From Aegilops tauschii subsp. strangulata (lineage: Eukaryota > Streptophyta > Magnoliopsida > Poales > Poaceae), in contig NC_053039.3 of assembly GCF_002575655.3 (NCBI RefSeq), positions 375,325,633-375,389,632 of the forward strand: 64,000 nucleotides of DNA, in the 5' to 3' direction. Below are positions 34,701 through 47,272 of this stretch, in pieces; within the stretch, counting starts at the first letter, position 1, and the number at the start of each line of letters is the position of its first letter. Both the position numbers and the translations under genes were made by a program. The notes beneath the pieces were generated by a model that worked only from the letters and a program-made list of their open reading frames with translations, did not search any database and had not been told where the DNA came from.

Positions 34701-35089
34701 CTTTTTGGAGTTTTGAAACCAAAAAAAAAAGACGTCAAAGTCTGGCCCAAAACTGAGGGACTGTGTGGCGGTTTGTAGAATGAACGGCAAGCAGCGACTG
34801 AAACGCTACCTTTTTGGAGTTAAAAAACAAAAAAAATGTAAATGGGCTGGCCCAAAACTGAGGTACATGCGCGCCAGTTTGCAGAATGAACTGCAATCGA
34901 CGCCTGAAGCGCTAAATAGGAAACCGCAATCAACTGGCTCGTCATGGTGCCAGACTATGTCACCGTACTAGGATGCAATGAATTCAGAGATAGCCCAGGA
35001 AGCGAAGCAATTTCTCGTCCGCCATAGGACATAAGTACGTCTCACCTCTGGTGTGGCGCTACTCAGCTGGCACAATATTGTAGGGGACT

Positions 35090-35960
35090 TTTCTTCATGT
35101 CGATTCCTTTATTTTTTTAACTGTTTTCCATGAATTTTCTACGGATTTTCCTCATGTTTCTTAAGTTTTTCCATTCCTTTTTTAATTTTTATTTGGTTTT
35201 TTCTTTGGCTATTTCTTCTACCTTTTCCTATTTTCTCAACACGTCTAATTTTTCATACACATTGTATATTTTCGTATACATTAGGAAGAATTTTATACTT
35301 GTTTAACATTTTTAATACATGATTTTAAATATATGTTTTAATGTCTATTTTTTCATGCATAGTGTACATCTTTCGCATACATCTAAATTTTATACACGTT
35401 TAAATCTTTTCAAATACTCTAAATGCTCTTATATTAGTATTTATATCACTATTTAGTGATCTAAACGCTCTTATATTAGTATACGGAGGGTGGACATCTT
35501 TTTGAACATTTTTGGAGTACGTCTTACCCCTTTTTCAAATACACATTATATTATTTTGTGAATTATGCAACACTTCTTTTAAACTATGCGCCATTTCTCG
35601 CATTGTATAAACTATTAAAAAAATTTAAAAACATATTTTTGAAATGCATGAACTTTTTAGAATGTAATATACATTTTTTATGAATGGTACGAAACATTTT
35701 TTGTATTACACGAGATTTTTTTTACATTGTATAATATATATTTTTAAAAATCACGTACATTTATAAAAAATCATGAACACGGTTTAAATGTCACATGTAT
35801 TTTCATAATAGCATAAGTATTTTATAAAAGTTGAAACAACATTTTTTTACATCGCATAAACATTTTTAAAATGTGCAATGAACATTTTTAAAAAAATTAA
35901 ATTTTCATGATATATATATTTAATATTTTTTAGAAAATAAATAAAAAACATGTGCATGAC
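35090..35960. repeat. AT-rich repeat block with MITE fragment
   Basis: Sequence is dominated by words such as TTTTTGAACATTTT and CATTTTTAAAA. A Stowaway-type scrap lies inside at 35415-35490. No gene is seen. Confidence 0.5.
35415..35490. mobile_element. Stowaway MITE fragment
   Basis: The phrase GATCTAAACGCTCTTATATT followed by AGTATACGGAGGG is the end of a Thalos-like Stowaway MITE. It also contains an earlier partial repeat of the same phrase (35421). The other terminus is missing. Confidence 0.65.
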
Positions 35961-36419
35961 TTCAGCATCATGAACCCACACGTCTACTTGGCCGACCCAC
36001 TATCGGCTCTCTGTAGACGAGCAAAGCTACTGCCTCGGATAGAGCGAGAAATAGCCTCACTCACTTCTACAATGTTGTGAGGCCATGACCCCAAACTCCC
36101 AAAGGACCAAGGTGAATCCACATGTGGCTGGTTTTCTTTTTGATTTTCACCTTTCACCAGTTACTATTTTTTCAAGGAAACTGATTCATTTCAACAGGTT
36201 GTAACGGCTCGCTTGGGAGCCACGTCGACCACGCGAAACGTGTCCCATTGGCCCGCCCACATGTCCATATCAGTTCTTACCTTTATCTCCTTCCTTATCC
36301 CGAATTGACACTCATTCCAATTTTCTCTCCCTTATGTGCTACTCTCGCACCTGTGTCGCCGCCTCAACTGAATCGAAAGCGATGAGGAGATGTCGCCGTG
36401 TTACGATGCACGTTGTAAA
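35961..36419. other. No gene recognised
   Basis: Roughly 460 bp of mixed composition with short CG-rich patches near 36220. Possibly the body of a Helitron-like element that ends at 36638, but no 5' end can be fixed. Confidence 0.35.
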
Positions 36420-36638
36420 GTGATGAGTGTTTATTTTTACACACTGCTAATATGATTTTATACCAAAATATTTGCCATTTTGTTATTAGTTTACATTACA
36501 AGTGAAGTGGAATTCAATTATTAAGCAATTATGAATGTGTTATATTGACTCTATCTGTGAAATTTAGCATGCATTATCTTTATGTAACCTCAGCAAAATA
36601 CTTCACAAGCCCATGGCAACGCACGGAAATTCTACTAA
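36420..36638 (+). mobile_element. Helitron-like 3' end
   Basis: The phrase CCATGGCAACGCACGG (36611-36626) is a degenerate form of the short hairpin found at Helitron 3' ends in grasses, followed 12 bases further on by CTAA (36635-36638) and T, matching the CTRR-T rule. No rolling-circle helicase is present, and the 5' end is not identified, so the start given is nominal. Confidence 0.45.
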
Positions 36639-36639
36639 T

Positions 36640-38468
36640 ACATACTAGAGGAGATCAAGTGGAAGGCACACTAGAGAAAACAGAGCAAAAGACGACCTTT
36701 CATACGACCGCGCCCGCTCGTATGGGCGGTCATATGGTGTGGCAACCGGGGCGTCAGATCCACCCAAACAACCTTTATAAAGGGGCTGACGCCAAATGAG
36801 CACCAGGGGATCATAGAACAGGCCAGTCATCGTCATCTTCGTCATAGCCATCTCCATCAACCCTAGCAGTCACCATTTTCCATGTCCATAGCCACAAGCT
36901 TCATCACCACCATAGTTCTCAGCAATCTAGTCATACTTGTAATTGTGTATGACACGCAAAATCCATTGTAAGTCATATTATCAATCAATCAATCTTCAGA
37001 ATGTGTTCTTCGATGAGTTCATCGTGTGATCTAATCTCCATGTGTGTATAGTTTGGCAAGGTCATGGGTTGAGGCAAGGGCCTTGCAACCCGATGTATTT
37101 GTTGGAGGGATCGATGGAATTACTTTTAATTAACGTCTCATATGTGTAGCATAAAATTGTTCTATAGTCGTGTCTTGTCTCGTTCGCGTTCTTCATCCCT
37201 GCAGATATCCAGGATCGTGGAGAGCGAATCATGGAGAGCTAAGGGCAGGAAGACCGTGAAGTGTTATTCTAAACACGAGTGACAAAATTGTTTTCTACGG
37301 TAACACGGATCCTATCCTTGGGGATTCAAGAGGTGTAGTCATTAAAGGCCCAATGTTTTTGTCTGATTATTGCAATCTTAATTACCGAGGCAACCCCGCG
37401 CGATGGATAGGGCGTTTGGTTGGACAACCGACTCTTGATGCAGGACGCGTGCCGGTCAAGATGTAATTTGGACACGTCTCCCACTTTGATATGTAGCAAG
37501 CACATCTTGATGGATGACTTCCAGAGCACAAATTAAAATCATGATGGTACCGACACAAATATATGGTTGTTAGCATATGTCCTCATACCAACGACTATTT
37601 TACTATAATTTTTTCCAGTGTCAGCTTGATTTACGATCCGGTCAAAAGCTGAAATTTAATTCTTTAGCAACAGCTTGTTTGAGACCCTAGTTTAAATGAC
37701 ACCTTCCTCTCGCGAGTTCGGTATCTCAGAGTCACCTATGAAAAAAAGGCGAGAATCCTTTATGCTCCATTTTCGCATCACTAAAGGAAGTAATCAAAAG
37801 GCAGAGTTGCGGGGGACACCGCCGTGTTGCGAGTTGCGAGCGACACTCCGACAATGCTACAACAACGATCGAAGAAGCTACGATGATAGAATTTACAAGG
37901 CCAACGACGAGTACGGCGAGGGAAACACAAGTGTTGCGAGGCCGTTAGCCAGAAGCATCCAGTGTCCAGCCCGCATTCGTACAAACTCATGATTCGTGAG
38001 ACCCGACAACTTTTTTGCGGGCAGTTTGAACACATACATACAAGGGACAAACATGCACCTATCAAATTTTCACTGGCTGGTATCCGGTCTGCCATTTGAT
38101 CTAGTCCAATCTCCAATTCTATTTTTCTCTCCCCTAAGCATAGATGTCTAGGGCGAGCTCTTTCCTCCAGACTTAACTCAAGTATGTGAATTATCTCTCC
38201 TTTCTGCTTGCCGCTGTAGTAGCCGGTGGCGGGGAGGGGAATCCTGGCGCCTTCATCTCCGGTTAGTAGTTTAGGTTAGGGTGTTTTAGTTCTCGTAGGT
38301 GCGGCGTTCGGGTGGACGGCGGTGCTTCTTCTTCGAGTTTGTCTTGCGGGTTCTGATCCTCCCCGAGTCCGTCTGTCTGAACGTAGTCGACGGAGCTCCA
38401 GTTTAGATTCCTGCCGTCTCCATGTGACAGTGAGGTTAGGATTTCTCGTCATGTGGCGAGATTTGGTG
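36640..38468. other. Unclassified repeat-like sequence, no gene
   Basis: The sequence holds a TTTATAAAGG box (36772) in LTR-like surroundings, a CAATCAATCAATC stretch (36982), and GC-rich patches near 38230-38400. It may be LTR debris followed by the host of the solo LTR at 38474. I see no supported frame. Confidence 0.35.
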
Positions 38469-38473
38469 TCAAG

Positions 38474-39337
38474 TGTTGGAAAACGTTGCATGGAAAACAA
38501 AAAAATTCTACGCACAAGTAGTGATCTATCCATGGAGATGCATAACAACGAGAGGGGGAGAGTGTGTCTACATACCCTCGTGGACCGTAAGCGGTCGCGT
38601 TTCACAACGCGGTTGATGTAGTCAAACTTTCTTTGCGCTCCAACCGATCTAGTACCAAACGCACGGCACCTCCGCGTTCTGTACACGTTCAACTCGGTGA
38701 TGTCCTCCGCCTTCTTGATCCAGCAAGACGACGAGGAAGTAGATGAGTTTCGGCAACACGACGGCGTGGTGATGGTGATGTGATCTCCGCAGGGCTTCGC
38801 CTAAGCACTACGAAAAATAACTCCTCGATCATTTGCTTGCAACCTTATGATGTGTATTACCAAGAGGGTCCAGAGATACATCTCTGATACTCGGAGTGAC
38901 AAATCCTAATCTCGATCTATGCCAACTCAACAAACACCTTCGGAGATACCTGTAGTGCACAGCACACAAGGTATTCCTCCGGTATCCGGGAGTTGCATAA
39001 TCTCATAGTCGAAGGAATATTTATTTGACATGAAGAAAGCAATAGCAATAAAACTGAATGATCATTATGCTGAGATAACGGATAGGTCTTGTCCATCACA
39101 TCATTCTTCTCCCGTTATCAAATGACAACACATGTATATGGTTAGGAAACCTTACCATCTTTGATCAATGAGCTAGTCTAGTAGAGGCTTACTAGGGACA
39201 TGGTATTTATTTATGTATTCACACATGTATTTAGGTTTCCAATCAATACAATTCTAGCATGAATAATAAACCTTTATCATGAATAAGGAAATATAAAATA
39301 ACAACTTTATTATTGCCTCTAGGGCATATTTCCTTCA
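38474..39337 (-). mobile_element. Internally deleted Angela-type solo LTR
   Basis: On minus it starts TGAAGGAAATATGCCC at 39337 and ends with CCAACA at 38474, flanked by a perfect TCAAG duplication (38469-38473 and 39338-39342). It is only 864 bp, about half the length of its relatives at 15792 and 44102, so roughly 870 bp are missing from the middle, including the GC-rich U3 segment and TATA region. Confidence 0.88.
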
Positions 39338-39342
39338 TCAAG

Positions 39343-39769
39343 TGCTTCAGATCCATGCAAGGTTCAACGATGACGACGACTACAGCACCAGGGCGCCGGT
39401 CCTTAGAGGCACGTGCATGAAGACTTTCCGGCTGTCATCGACAAGGTCAAGCCGGCTCCGGTAGGGAAGCGAAACATCAGCGGCTCGTTCTGGCGGCAGT
39501 AATGATTCTCCGGTGGTTTCGAAAGCTCTGATACTTTTCACAAAAAAATCACTGGCTGAAAAATATGAATGAAACTGAATAACTTTTGAATCGGCTGTCA
39601 AATAGACATTTTCCTCATTTTGGACGGCGATAAGTCCCGAATGTTTGGGATTTGCCCGTGACAAATCAAACATTTTTTGTGGCAATTTATATAGGCGAGG
39701 GATGACAAGTTTAGTTCGTAAGCGTGCCAATTTCGCCCTTTGTTTGTTTTTACTAAGCGTCGGTAGCTC
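39343..39769. other. No gene recognised
   Basis: This continues the sequence into which the solo LTR inserted and then passes into LINE-type sequence. A CATTTT/GATTTG-rich part near 39590-39680 is unclassified. Confidence 0.35.
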
Positions 39770-41006
39770 GGTTGTAGGTGGAGCATCGAGCTGTTATCCG
39801 TCCGGTGGACTTCCGATTTGGCAGTGTATATGGGGCGCGCGGGTTCCACAAAAGATGAAGATCCCAGCGTGGAAGGCGGCTACTGGTGCGCTAGCCACGA
39901 ATACATGCAAGAAATATAGGAACATCTCGACGCGGGATCTGTGCTCATTGTGCGGCAGAGCGGAGGAGTCCAGTTTTCATGCACTGGTCGCTTGTGAGCA
40001 CGATAGGAGATTGTGGGATCATATGAGAGGAATATGGCCGTTACCTGCTAATGAGATGATTGTTAATACTAGAAGAGAATGATTGTTGCACCTTCTGGCC
40101 AATTGCCATGATCATATGCGTGATTGTATTATCATGCTAGTATGGAGAGTTTGGTCCTTGTGGACGGACCAGACGCATGGGAAGGAGATCCCATCTACTT
40201 CCTCCGTTTCTAAATATTTAATTTTTTTAGAGATTTTAAGACATATTTTAGAGTGTAGATTCAATTATTTTGCTCCGTATGTAGTTACTTGTTGAAATCT
40301 CTAGAAAGACAAGTATTTAAGAACAGATGGAGTATTCAAGTATCAGCTGATTACTTGTAGAGTTATATGCGGTCAATTGATTTATCAAGGAGGTACAGTA
40401 CAAAGGAAATTCTTAAAGGCGAGATGCTAGGAATGGATTTGGCCTCGGCTATGGAGAGCAATGTGATGAAAGCTTCCATGCCATGGGCCATGGCCTCCAC
40501 CGCCAGCCAACCATGTCGCACTCTCTGTCGATGGATCTTTCTTTGCGTCCGACGGCTCAGCAGGCCAGCATGATCATGAGAAGACCTGATTGCAGGGTGG
40601 TCTTCGCGGCATATCGCTATTTGTTTAATTGAATGACGCACCGGAGACGGAGTTATATGCTTTGATGCAGGGGATGACATTGGCGTTGCAGCATAATGAT
40701 GGCCCGATTATGTGTACAGTCAGACTCCTCAGGAGCGCTGCCGGCTTTGACGGGGATGGCTTATTGAGATCGGCATACGGGCATTTGGTGGCGGGGATCA
40801 AGTTTCTTATGGAAGATGGAGAGTTTATTATCTTGAAAATTAAACGTGAGCAAAATAGGGTGGCAGACCGTTTGGCGTTGTATAGTCATATGAAGAATAC
40901 CACTGTTATATGGCTACATATAGGACCGCCATGTATTGAGAAACTTCTGCCTGTCAACTGTAACTCTATTATAATGGAATACAACTCTTTTCACTCGAGA
41001 AAAAAA
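39770..41006 (+). mobile_element. 5'-truncated LINE, plus strand
   Basis: The frame around 39800-40082 has the zf-RVT pattern (WGARVPQKMKI, CSLCGRAEESSFHAL) that follows reverse transcriptase in plant LINEs. A later stretch contains an RNase H start (LSVDGSFFAS near 40520) and its C-terminal part (40630-40960). A short A-tract at 41000-41006 ends it. The reverse transcriptase is missing. A Stowaway MITE (40198-40332) splits it, and there are further frame breaks near 40080 and 40570-40630. Confidence 0.75.
40198..40332. mobile_element. Stowaway MITE, 135 bp
   Basis: The ends CTTCCTCCGTTTCTAAATA and TATTTAAGAACAGATGGAG are degenerate inverted repeats of the Stowaway family, flanked by TA on each side (40196-40197, 40333-40334). 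It is inserted in the LINE. Confidence 0.85.
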
Positions 41007-41129
41007 CTAAACTATCAATTAAAACTTTTGATTTGCCATGGACTAATGCCGAATTCGTTACAGTTTGTTTTGAGACAATTTACGAAGCTTTATTACGTTG
41101 TCACCAGTTGAACTGGGACGAAAGAGAGG

Positions 41130-44101
41130 TTCCCAGGATGGCCTAACCACACACGGCGGCCCACCCTAACTTCAAAGCATACTTCGCTAAATTGTGAGCC
41201 TCCAGAGCTCCTAAACTCATGAACAAAGTTGCAAGAATTAAAACTACTAGAATAATCTACAATTTTTCATGCACAATCGCTCCATACTCCGCTCCATTCT
41301 TCTGCTTGATACTGTCAATTACCTCCTTGCAATCAGAGGCCACGTGGATATACTGAAGTTGAAGATCCTCGGACAGTGCCAAAGCATCCCTCACAGCCAA
41401 GGCTTCCAAGGTAGCAGAGTTGGTAATCGCTCTGAAGCCCAGCGATGAAGCTCCCAAGAACACACCTTCCTCATCTCTGGCTATAGCGGCAATGGTTCCA
41501 ACCCCTCGCCTCTCTGCAACTGCTACATCCACATTGAGCTTTGACATATTGTGCGGGGGTTTCAACCATTGCTTCCGTCATTGTGCCTGGCCGCTGGTTC
41601 TCGTCGGCGCAATCTTGATCTGTATCTGGAAGTCGGCAATATATCGTTGTATGAAGAGGTGTGTTGACAAGGGGGATTGGTGTAAGTCCTCATAAACTGC
41701 TTTCCTCTTTGCACTCCAAACTGCCCACAGTGTAGTTGCCATCATCATAAATTGTTCTGGATTCAGTACTTCATTCAGGGAAAATAACCACTCCCGTGGG
41801 TCATCGGTGATATGTTGACACATCTTCTGGACTAGCTCGTCGTCCGATAGCGCCCACACACACCGGGCGTTTGTACAATCAAGCATCGTGTGTCTCCACG
41901 AGTCCATGGCGCCACACAGTTTGCAGGCTGCCGAGTCCCCCATGTGTCTGTGAGCAAGCACGTCAGCTGTCGGGATGGAGCTTCTGGCCAATCGCCACAG
42001 GAAAGTTTTGATCTTTGGTGGAAGTTTGACCTTCCATAGCGCCGACCAAGAATTGCTCTCATGTCCAGCCCCCGATGTTCCTTCCTCCTCATCTATCCAT
42101 GATTCTCTCGCGATCTTGGTATGTATGATCAGTCTGTATGCTGATTTTACTGAGAAGAAACCTTTCCTCTCCCCACTCCATGCCCAAAAATCGCTGATAT
42201 TTCTTGTACAAAGCGGTATACTGAGAACTGCCTCCGCATCAATTGGTAAAAAAAACAAACCAGACAAGTGCTTCATTCCATGTGGCAGTTGCGGTAGAGA
42301 TCAATTCAGGGACCATGATCGGCGGCGATGGGATCCTCAAGGAAATAGGTCTCATCATGCCCTGTCTTGGTAACCAGTTATGGCTCCATATGCGTGTAGT
42401 TTGCCCATTACCAATTCTTCTTATTATCCCCAATTTTAGCATATCCCGACCATCCAAGACCGCCCTCCAGATCTGAGACGGCCTCCCACCAAGTTCTGCA
42501 TCCAGCAACATGGTCTCCAGGAAGTATGCCGCCTTCAGTATTCTCGCACTCAGAGAGTCAGGCTTGGTAAGAACTCTCCAGGCTTGTCTGGCAAGCAAAG
42601 CAAGGTTGAAAATCTCCATATCACGGAATCCCAGACCGCCCCAAGTGTTTTGATCTCATCATGACATCCCAGGCCACCCAGCTAGGTTTCGTCTTGCCCG
42701 CTTTACTTCCCCACCAGAACTGACGAATAATAGACGTGATGTTCTCACATAGGCCCCGGGGAAGCCTGAAACAAGCCATAGAGTAGACCGGCAAAGCTTG
42801 GGCCACCGCCTTAATGAGTACCTCCTTGCCCGCGGATGATAACAATTTTTCTATCTAGCCTTTCACCTTCTCCCAGACTCTGTCTCGAAGATATCTGAAT
42901 GTACCCATCTTTGACTGCCCCACATCTGTTGGCATGCCCAAATATCGATCACTCAAAGATTCATTTTGTACGTTGAGAGTGTTTTCGATACTATCCCTTA
43001 AAGGTTGCGGGCACCCTTTGCTGAAAAAGATAGAGGATTTATCGTGATTTACCCTTTGTCCGAAAGCATTGCAATACATATCCAGCAGGTTTATTACATC
43101 TACCGCCCCCTGCACACTTGACTTGAACAACAACAGGCTTTCATTGGCGAAGAGCAGGTGCTTGACAGCCGAAGCTGTGGGTGCCACCTTGATCCCACTG
43201 AGTGCTGATGATCGAGAACTGGATTTTAAAAGGCACGAAAGGCCCTCTGCTGCGATTAAGAAGAGGTAGGGGGAGATCGGATCTCCCTGTCGGATGCCAT
43301 GAGAAGGCAAAAAATTCTCAAGTCTCTCACCATTAAACTGAACTGAGAATGAAACAGAGCTGATCATCACCATTACTATGTCCACCCACTGTTGGTTGAA
43401 ACCGAGCTTGATCATAATTGCTTGGAGATAAGACCACTCCAGCCTGTCATATGCTTTCATCATGTCCAGCTTCAACGCACAATAGATGTTCTACTTTGCC
43501 TTGCTTCGCTTCATAAAATGTAAACACTCATATGCACATATGATGTTATCAGTTATGAGTCTGCCCGGAACGAAAGCAGATTGCTCCTCAGAAATAATGT
43601 CTGGTAACACCACTTTCAGCCTATTTGCAACGACCTTGGAAGCTATTTTGTAAATGACATTACACAAGCTAATAGGACGGAACTGGGTTAGAAGAGTTGG
43701 ATTGATCACCCTGGGAATGAGAACCAGGACCGTGTCATTCACACATGCTGCACTCTCCTCCCCTCGAACAATTCTCAATACCGCCTTAGTGACCTCCTCC
43801 CCACATAGGTCCCAGTGCCATTGATAAAAGTGAGTAGAAAATCCATCCGGCCCCGGTGCCTTAGTGGGAAACATCTAGAAAAGCGTTGTTTTCACTTCTT
43901 CATTTGTGTAAGGTGCAGTGAGCTGTTCATTCATAACATCTGTAACCTTGGCGGGAACATGTTGTAACACTTGATCGATATCCGTTACGCCCTCAGAAGA
44001 GTAAAGATTCTTATAGAAATCGGACACCATACCTTTTAGTCCAGCTTGGTCATCAATCATGGCTCCCAGGGAGTTAGCGAGCGCTTTAATCATGTTCTTC
44101 T
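41130..44101 (-). mobile_element. LINE, 3' half (minus strand)
   Basis: This is the downstream half of the LINE whose 5' half is at 49470-51930; the two are separated by an LTR insertion with a CTTCT duplication. From high to low coordinates it has the end of the endonuclease linker, reverse transcriptase, zf-RVT and RNase H, whose tail (EAHNLAKYALKLG, then RRVWLGHP after a frameshift) reaches about 41135. No poly(A) tail was seen. Confidence 0.85.
41130..44101 (-). pseudogene. LINE ORF2, RT-RNase H part, broken
   Basis: Reverse transcriptase motifs are clear on minus: APGPDGFS (near 43850), [12 protein letters not shown] (near 43680), [11 protein letters not shown] (near 43270) and a catalytic loop that reads FANES near 43139-43153 instead of the usual FADDS, so both catalytic Asp residues are lost. 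A stop TAG near 43872 stands where Gln is expected (CAG), another stop near 43487 interrupts KAK/NIY, and one near 42852 replaces Trp in KVKGWIEKLL. Frameshifts near 42640 and 42240 follow. Then come a zf-RVT domain (WKVKLPPKIKTFLWRLA; CKLCG...; about 42000-41880) and an RNase H frame (41565-41257). The protein once copied LINE RNA by target-primed reverse transcription; this copy is dead. Confidence 0.85.
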
Positions 44102-45619
44102 TGTTGGGGAACGTAGTAATTTCAAAAAAATTCCTACGCACACGCAAGATCATGGTGATGCATAGCAACGAGAGGGGAGAGTGTCGTCTACATACCCTCG
44201 TAGACCGTAAGCGGAAGCGTTATGACAACGCGGTTGATGTAGTCGTACGTCTTCACGATCGACCGATCCTAGTACCGAACGTACGACACCTCCGCGATCT
44301 GCACACGTTCAGCTCGGTGACGTCCCACGAACTCACGATCCAGTAGAGCTTCGAGGGAGAGTTCCGTCAGCACGACGGCGTGATGAAGGTGATGATGAAG
44401 CTACCGACGCAGGGCTTCGCCTAAGCACCGCTGCGATATGACCGAGGTGGATTATGGTGGAGGGGCACCGCACACGGCTAAGAGATCAATGATCAACTTG
44501 TGTGTCTATGGGGTACCCCCCTCCCCTGTATATAAAGGAGTAGGGGGGGGGAGGGGGCTGGCCTCCTAGGCGCGCCCCAAGGGGAGTCCTACTCCCACCG
44601 GGAGTAGGATTCCACCCCTTCCATGAGTAGGAGTAGGAGGGAAGGAAGGAGGAGAGAGGGGGAAGGAAAAAGGGGGGTGCCACCCCCCCTTCCTTACCAA
44701 TTCGAACTAGAGGGGGAGGGGGCGCACGGCCTGCCCTGGCCGCCCCTTCCTCTCTCCACCAAGGCCCATGAGGCCCATTGCACTCCCCCGGGGGGTTCCA
44801 GTAACCCCCCGGTACTCCGGTATTTGTCCAAACTCACTCGGAACCCTTCCGAAGTCCAAACATAATCATCCAATATATCGATCTTTATGTCTCGACCATT
44901 TCGAGACTCCTCATCATGTCCGTGATCATATCCGGGACTCTGAACTACCTTCGGTACATCAAAACACATAAACTCATATTACCGATCGTCACCGAACGTT
45001 AAGCATGCGGACCCTACGGGTTCGAGAACTATGTAGACATGACCGAGACACGTCTCCGGTCAATAACCAATAGCGGAACCTGGATGCTCATATTGGCTCC
45101 TACATATTCTACGAAGATCTTTATCGGTCAAACCGCATAACAACATATGTTGTTCCCTTTGTCATCGGTATGTTACTTGCCCGAGATTCGATCGTCAGTA
45201 TCTCAATACCTAGTTCAATCTCGTTACCGGCAAGTCTCTTTGCTCGTTCCGTAATGCATCATCCCGCAACTAACTCATTAGTTACATTGCTTGCAAGGCT
45301 TATAGTTGTAACGCCCGGATAATCATGCTACAGTAATCCCACGCTAATGGTGCCACGTCACCATGGTTACTTTGCTAATCTACCGTTAGGTCAAACCGTT
45401 TAAAAATTCAAATTCAAATTAATGTCAACGATAAAAGTTTTTCAAAATTTAAAACAAAAATGTTCGGGAGGTGCCATATTTTGGATAAGTAAATATGGTG
45501 TAATAAACACATTTTTATAAAATGCGTAGATAATTTAAAATAAAATAAAACTGAAAAGAGAAATAAATAAAAGAAATGCAAAACAGAAAACAGAAGAAAA
45601 GAAAAGAGAAGCCCCCCCT

Positions 45620-46560
45620 ACTGGGCCAACTGTGGCCCAGCTGGCCAGCCCAACTGGGCAAAGGCCCAGCCGGCCGGCCCACCCCCACTCTCCCCTTATC
45701 CACCCCCCAGCAAACCCTAGCCACCTACCGCACCCCACTCCCCCTCGATCCCCCTCTCGCTCTCTCTTCCCCCCACTCCCCCGATCCAATCGGGGCGACG
45801 CCACCCCGACGACCCCGTCGCCCCGCTCGCCCCCGACGCCCCGCGCCCCCCGTCGGCCTCGTCCCGACCCCGCCACCTCTCCCCGGCGACCGCGCCGCCC
45901 CACTCCTTGACGCCGGCGCCTCGCCTCGTCACCGACCCCGAAGCCCACGGATCGAGCCGCGCCACGCGCCTGGACGCCGTCGCCGGAGCGCTCCCCCGCC
46001 GGCCTGCTTCACCACCGACGCCGTCGTCCCCGTCTCTCCCTTGCGCCCCACTGCCTTGTCCCCACGACCGCCGGTGAGGCCCCGGCCTCTCCTCCTCTCT
46101 CCCCCTGCCCGCGTCAGCTCCTCGCGCAGTCGTGCACGCGCGCGCCGGCGCGGCCACAACCACGCTCGTCTCCGCACCGTCCCGCTGCTCCCTCGTCCCG
46201 TCCGCGCTCACTGCGCGGTGCCGTCGCTGCAGGCGGCGCACCCCCCTCCCCCGGCTCCCCCTGCGACCACGCGCGCCCGCCGTGGCCGCGCTCGGCCACT
46301 TCCTCCGCCCCGCACGGCGCTCGCCGCTCGCCCCGCCTCCGCCCGCCGTGGCCCTCGTGCCCCGCTGCGGCAGCCCCCCGCCATGGCCACGGCCCCGCCC
46401 TGCCCCGGGCAGGCTACGGGCGCCCGTCGCCCCTGCCCACGCTCGTGCACCTGCGCCCGCGCCCGCCTGTGGCCCCTGGGCCACTGCCAGGTGGGGCCCC
46501 GCGCCCCTGAGCCACTGCCCCTGGGCCCGAACCCCCTATGGGCCATAGACAGGTGGGTCC
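45620..46560. other. GC-rich zone of LTR, no gene
   Basis: Nearly 1 kb of C/G-rich sequence is open in several frames on both strands and would encode Pro/Arg/Ala-rich low-complexity peptides. Open frames are expected here from base composition alone; no domain is visible. Confidence 0.6.
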
Positions 46561-47197
46561 CGCGCCCAGAACGTAATAAAAAATGATTTAAAAAATTAAA
46601 TTAATAAAAATAAATAAAAATAAATAAATAAATAATAAAGATAATTAATTAACTTAATTAATCCTGTTAATATTAACTAATTAAGATTAATTAACTTAAT
46701 AACTAATTAACCTAATTAACTACTGTTAATTAGCTAACAACCCCTGACAGGTGGGACCCACCTGTCAGGTTGACCAGGTCAACGGTCAACGTTGACTGCT
46801 GACGTCATGCTGATGCATTAATTAAATTTTGAATTAAATTAATTTATTAAATTCTAAAAATGATTTAAATCTTTAAAATTTAATATAAAATAAACCGTAG
46901 CTCGGATGGAAAAACTTTGTACATGAAAGTTGCTCAGAACGACGAGAAGAATCCGAATACGTAGTCCGTTTGTCAGCCACACGTTCCTAGCATAGCGAAC
47001 ATGGAACTTTCCCCCTTCGGCCCGTCTGTCCGAAAACGCGAAACATCGGGAATACTTTCCCGGATGTTCCCCCCTTCGCCGGTACCGCCTACTGCCGCGT
47101 TAGGGCACACCTAGCACCGCTCATTGTCATGTCACGCATTGTCATGCTTATGTTTGCATTGTATTTACTGTTTCTTCCCCCCTCTTCTCTCCGGTAG

Positions 47198-47272
47198 ACT
47201 ACGAGACCGACGCTGCTGCTGCCCAGTTCGACTACGGAGTTGACGACCCCTCCTACTTGCCAGAGCAACCAG
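47198..47272 (+). other. Cryptic exon A inside solo LTR
   Basis: After a CCGGTAG acceptor, 75 nt encode Asp-Tyr-Glu-Thr-Asp and then an Ala/Asp/Tyr-rich stretch to Glu-Gln-Pro, ending CCA G at a GC donor (CAG|GCAAGC). The phase is 1 at both ends. No stop occurs in this frame. Splicing is predicted only. Confidence 0.45.

Noticed and set aside
45576..46586. 337-codon Pro/Arg-rich plus frame, with further minus frames (45717-46484)
   Set aside because: It lies in a very GC-rich part of a solo LTR and is open in several frames at once, has no domain, and codon content follows base composition.
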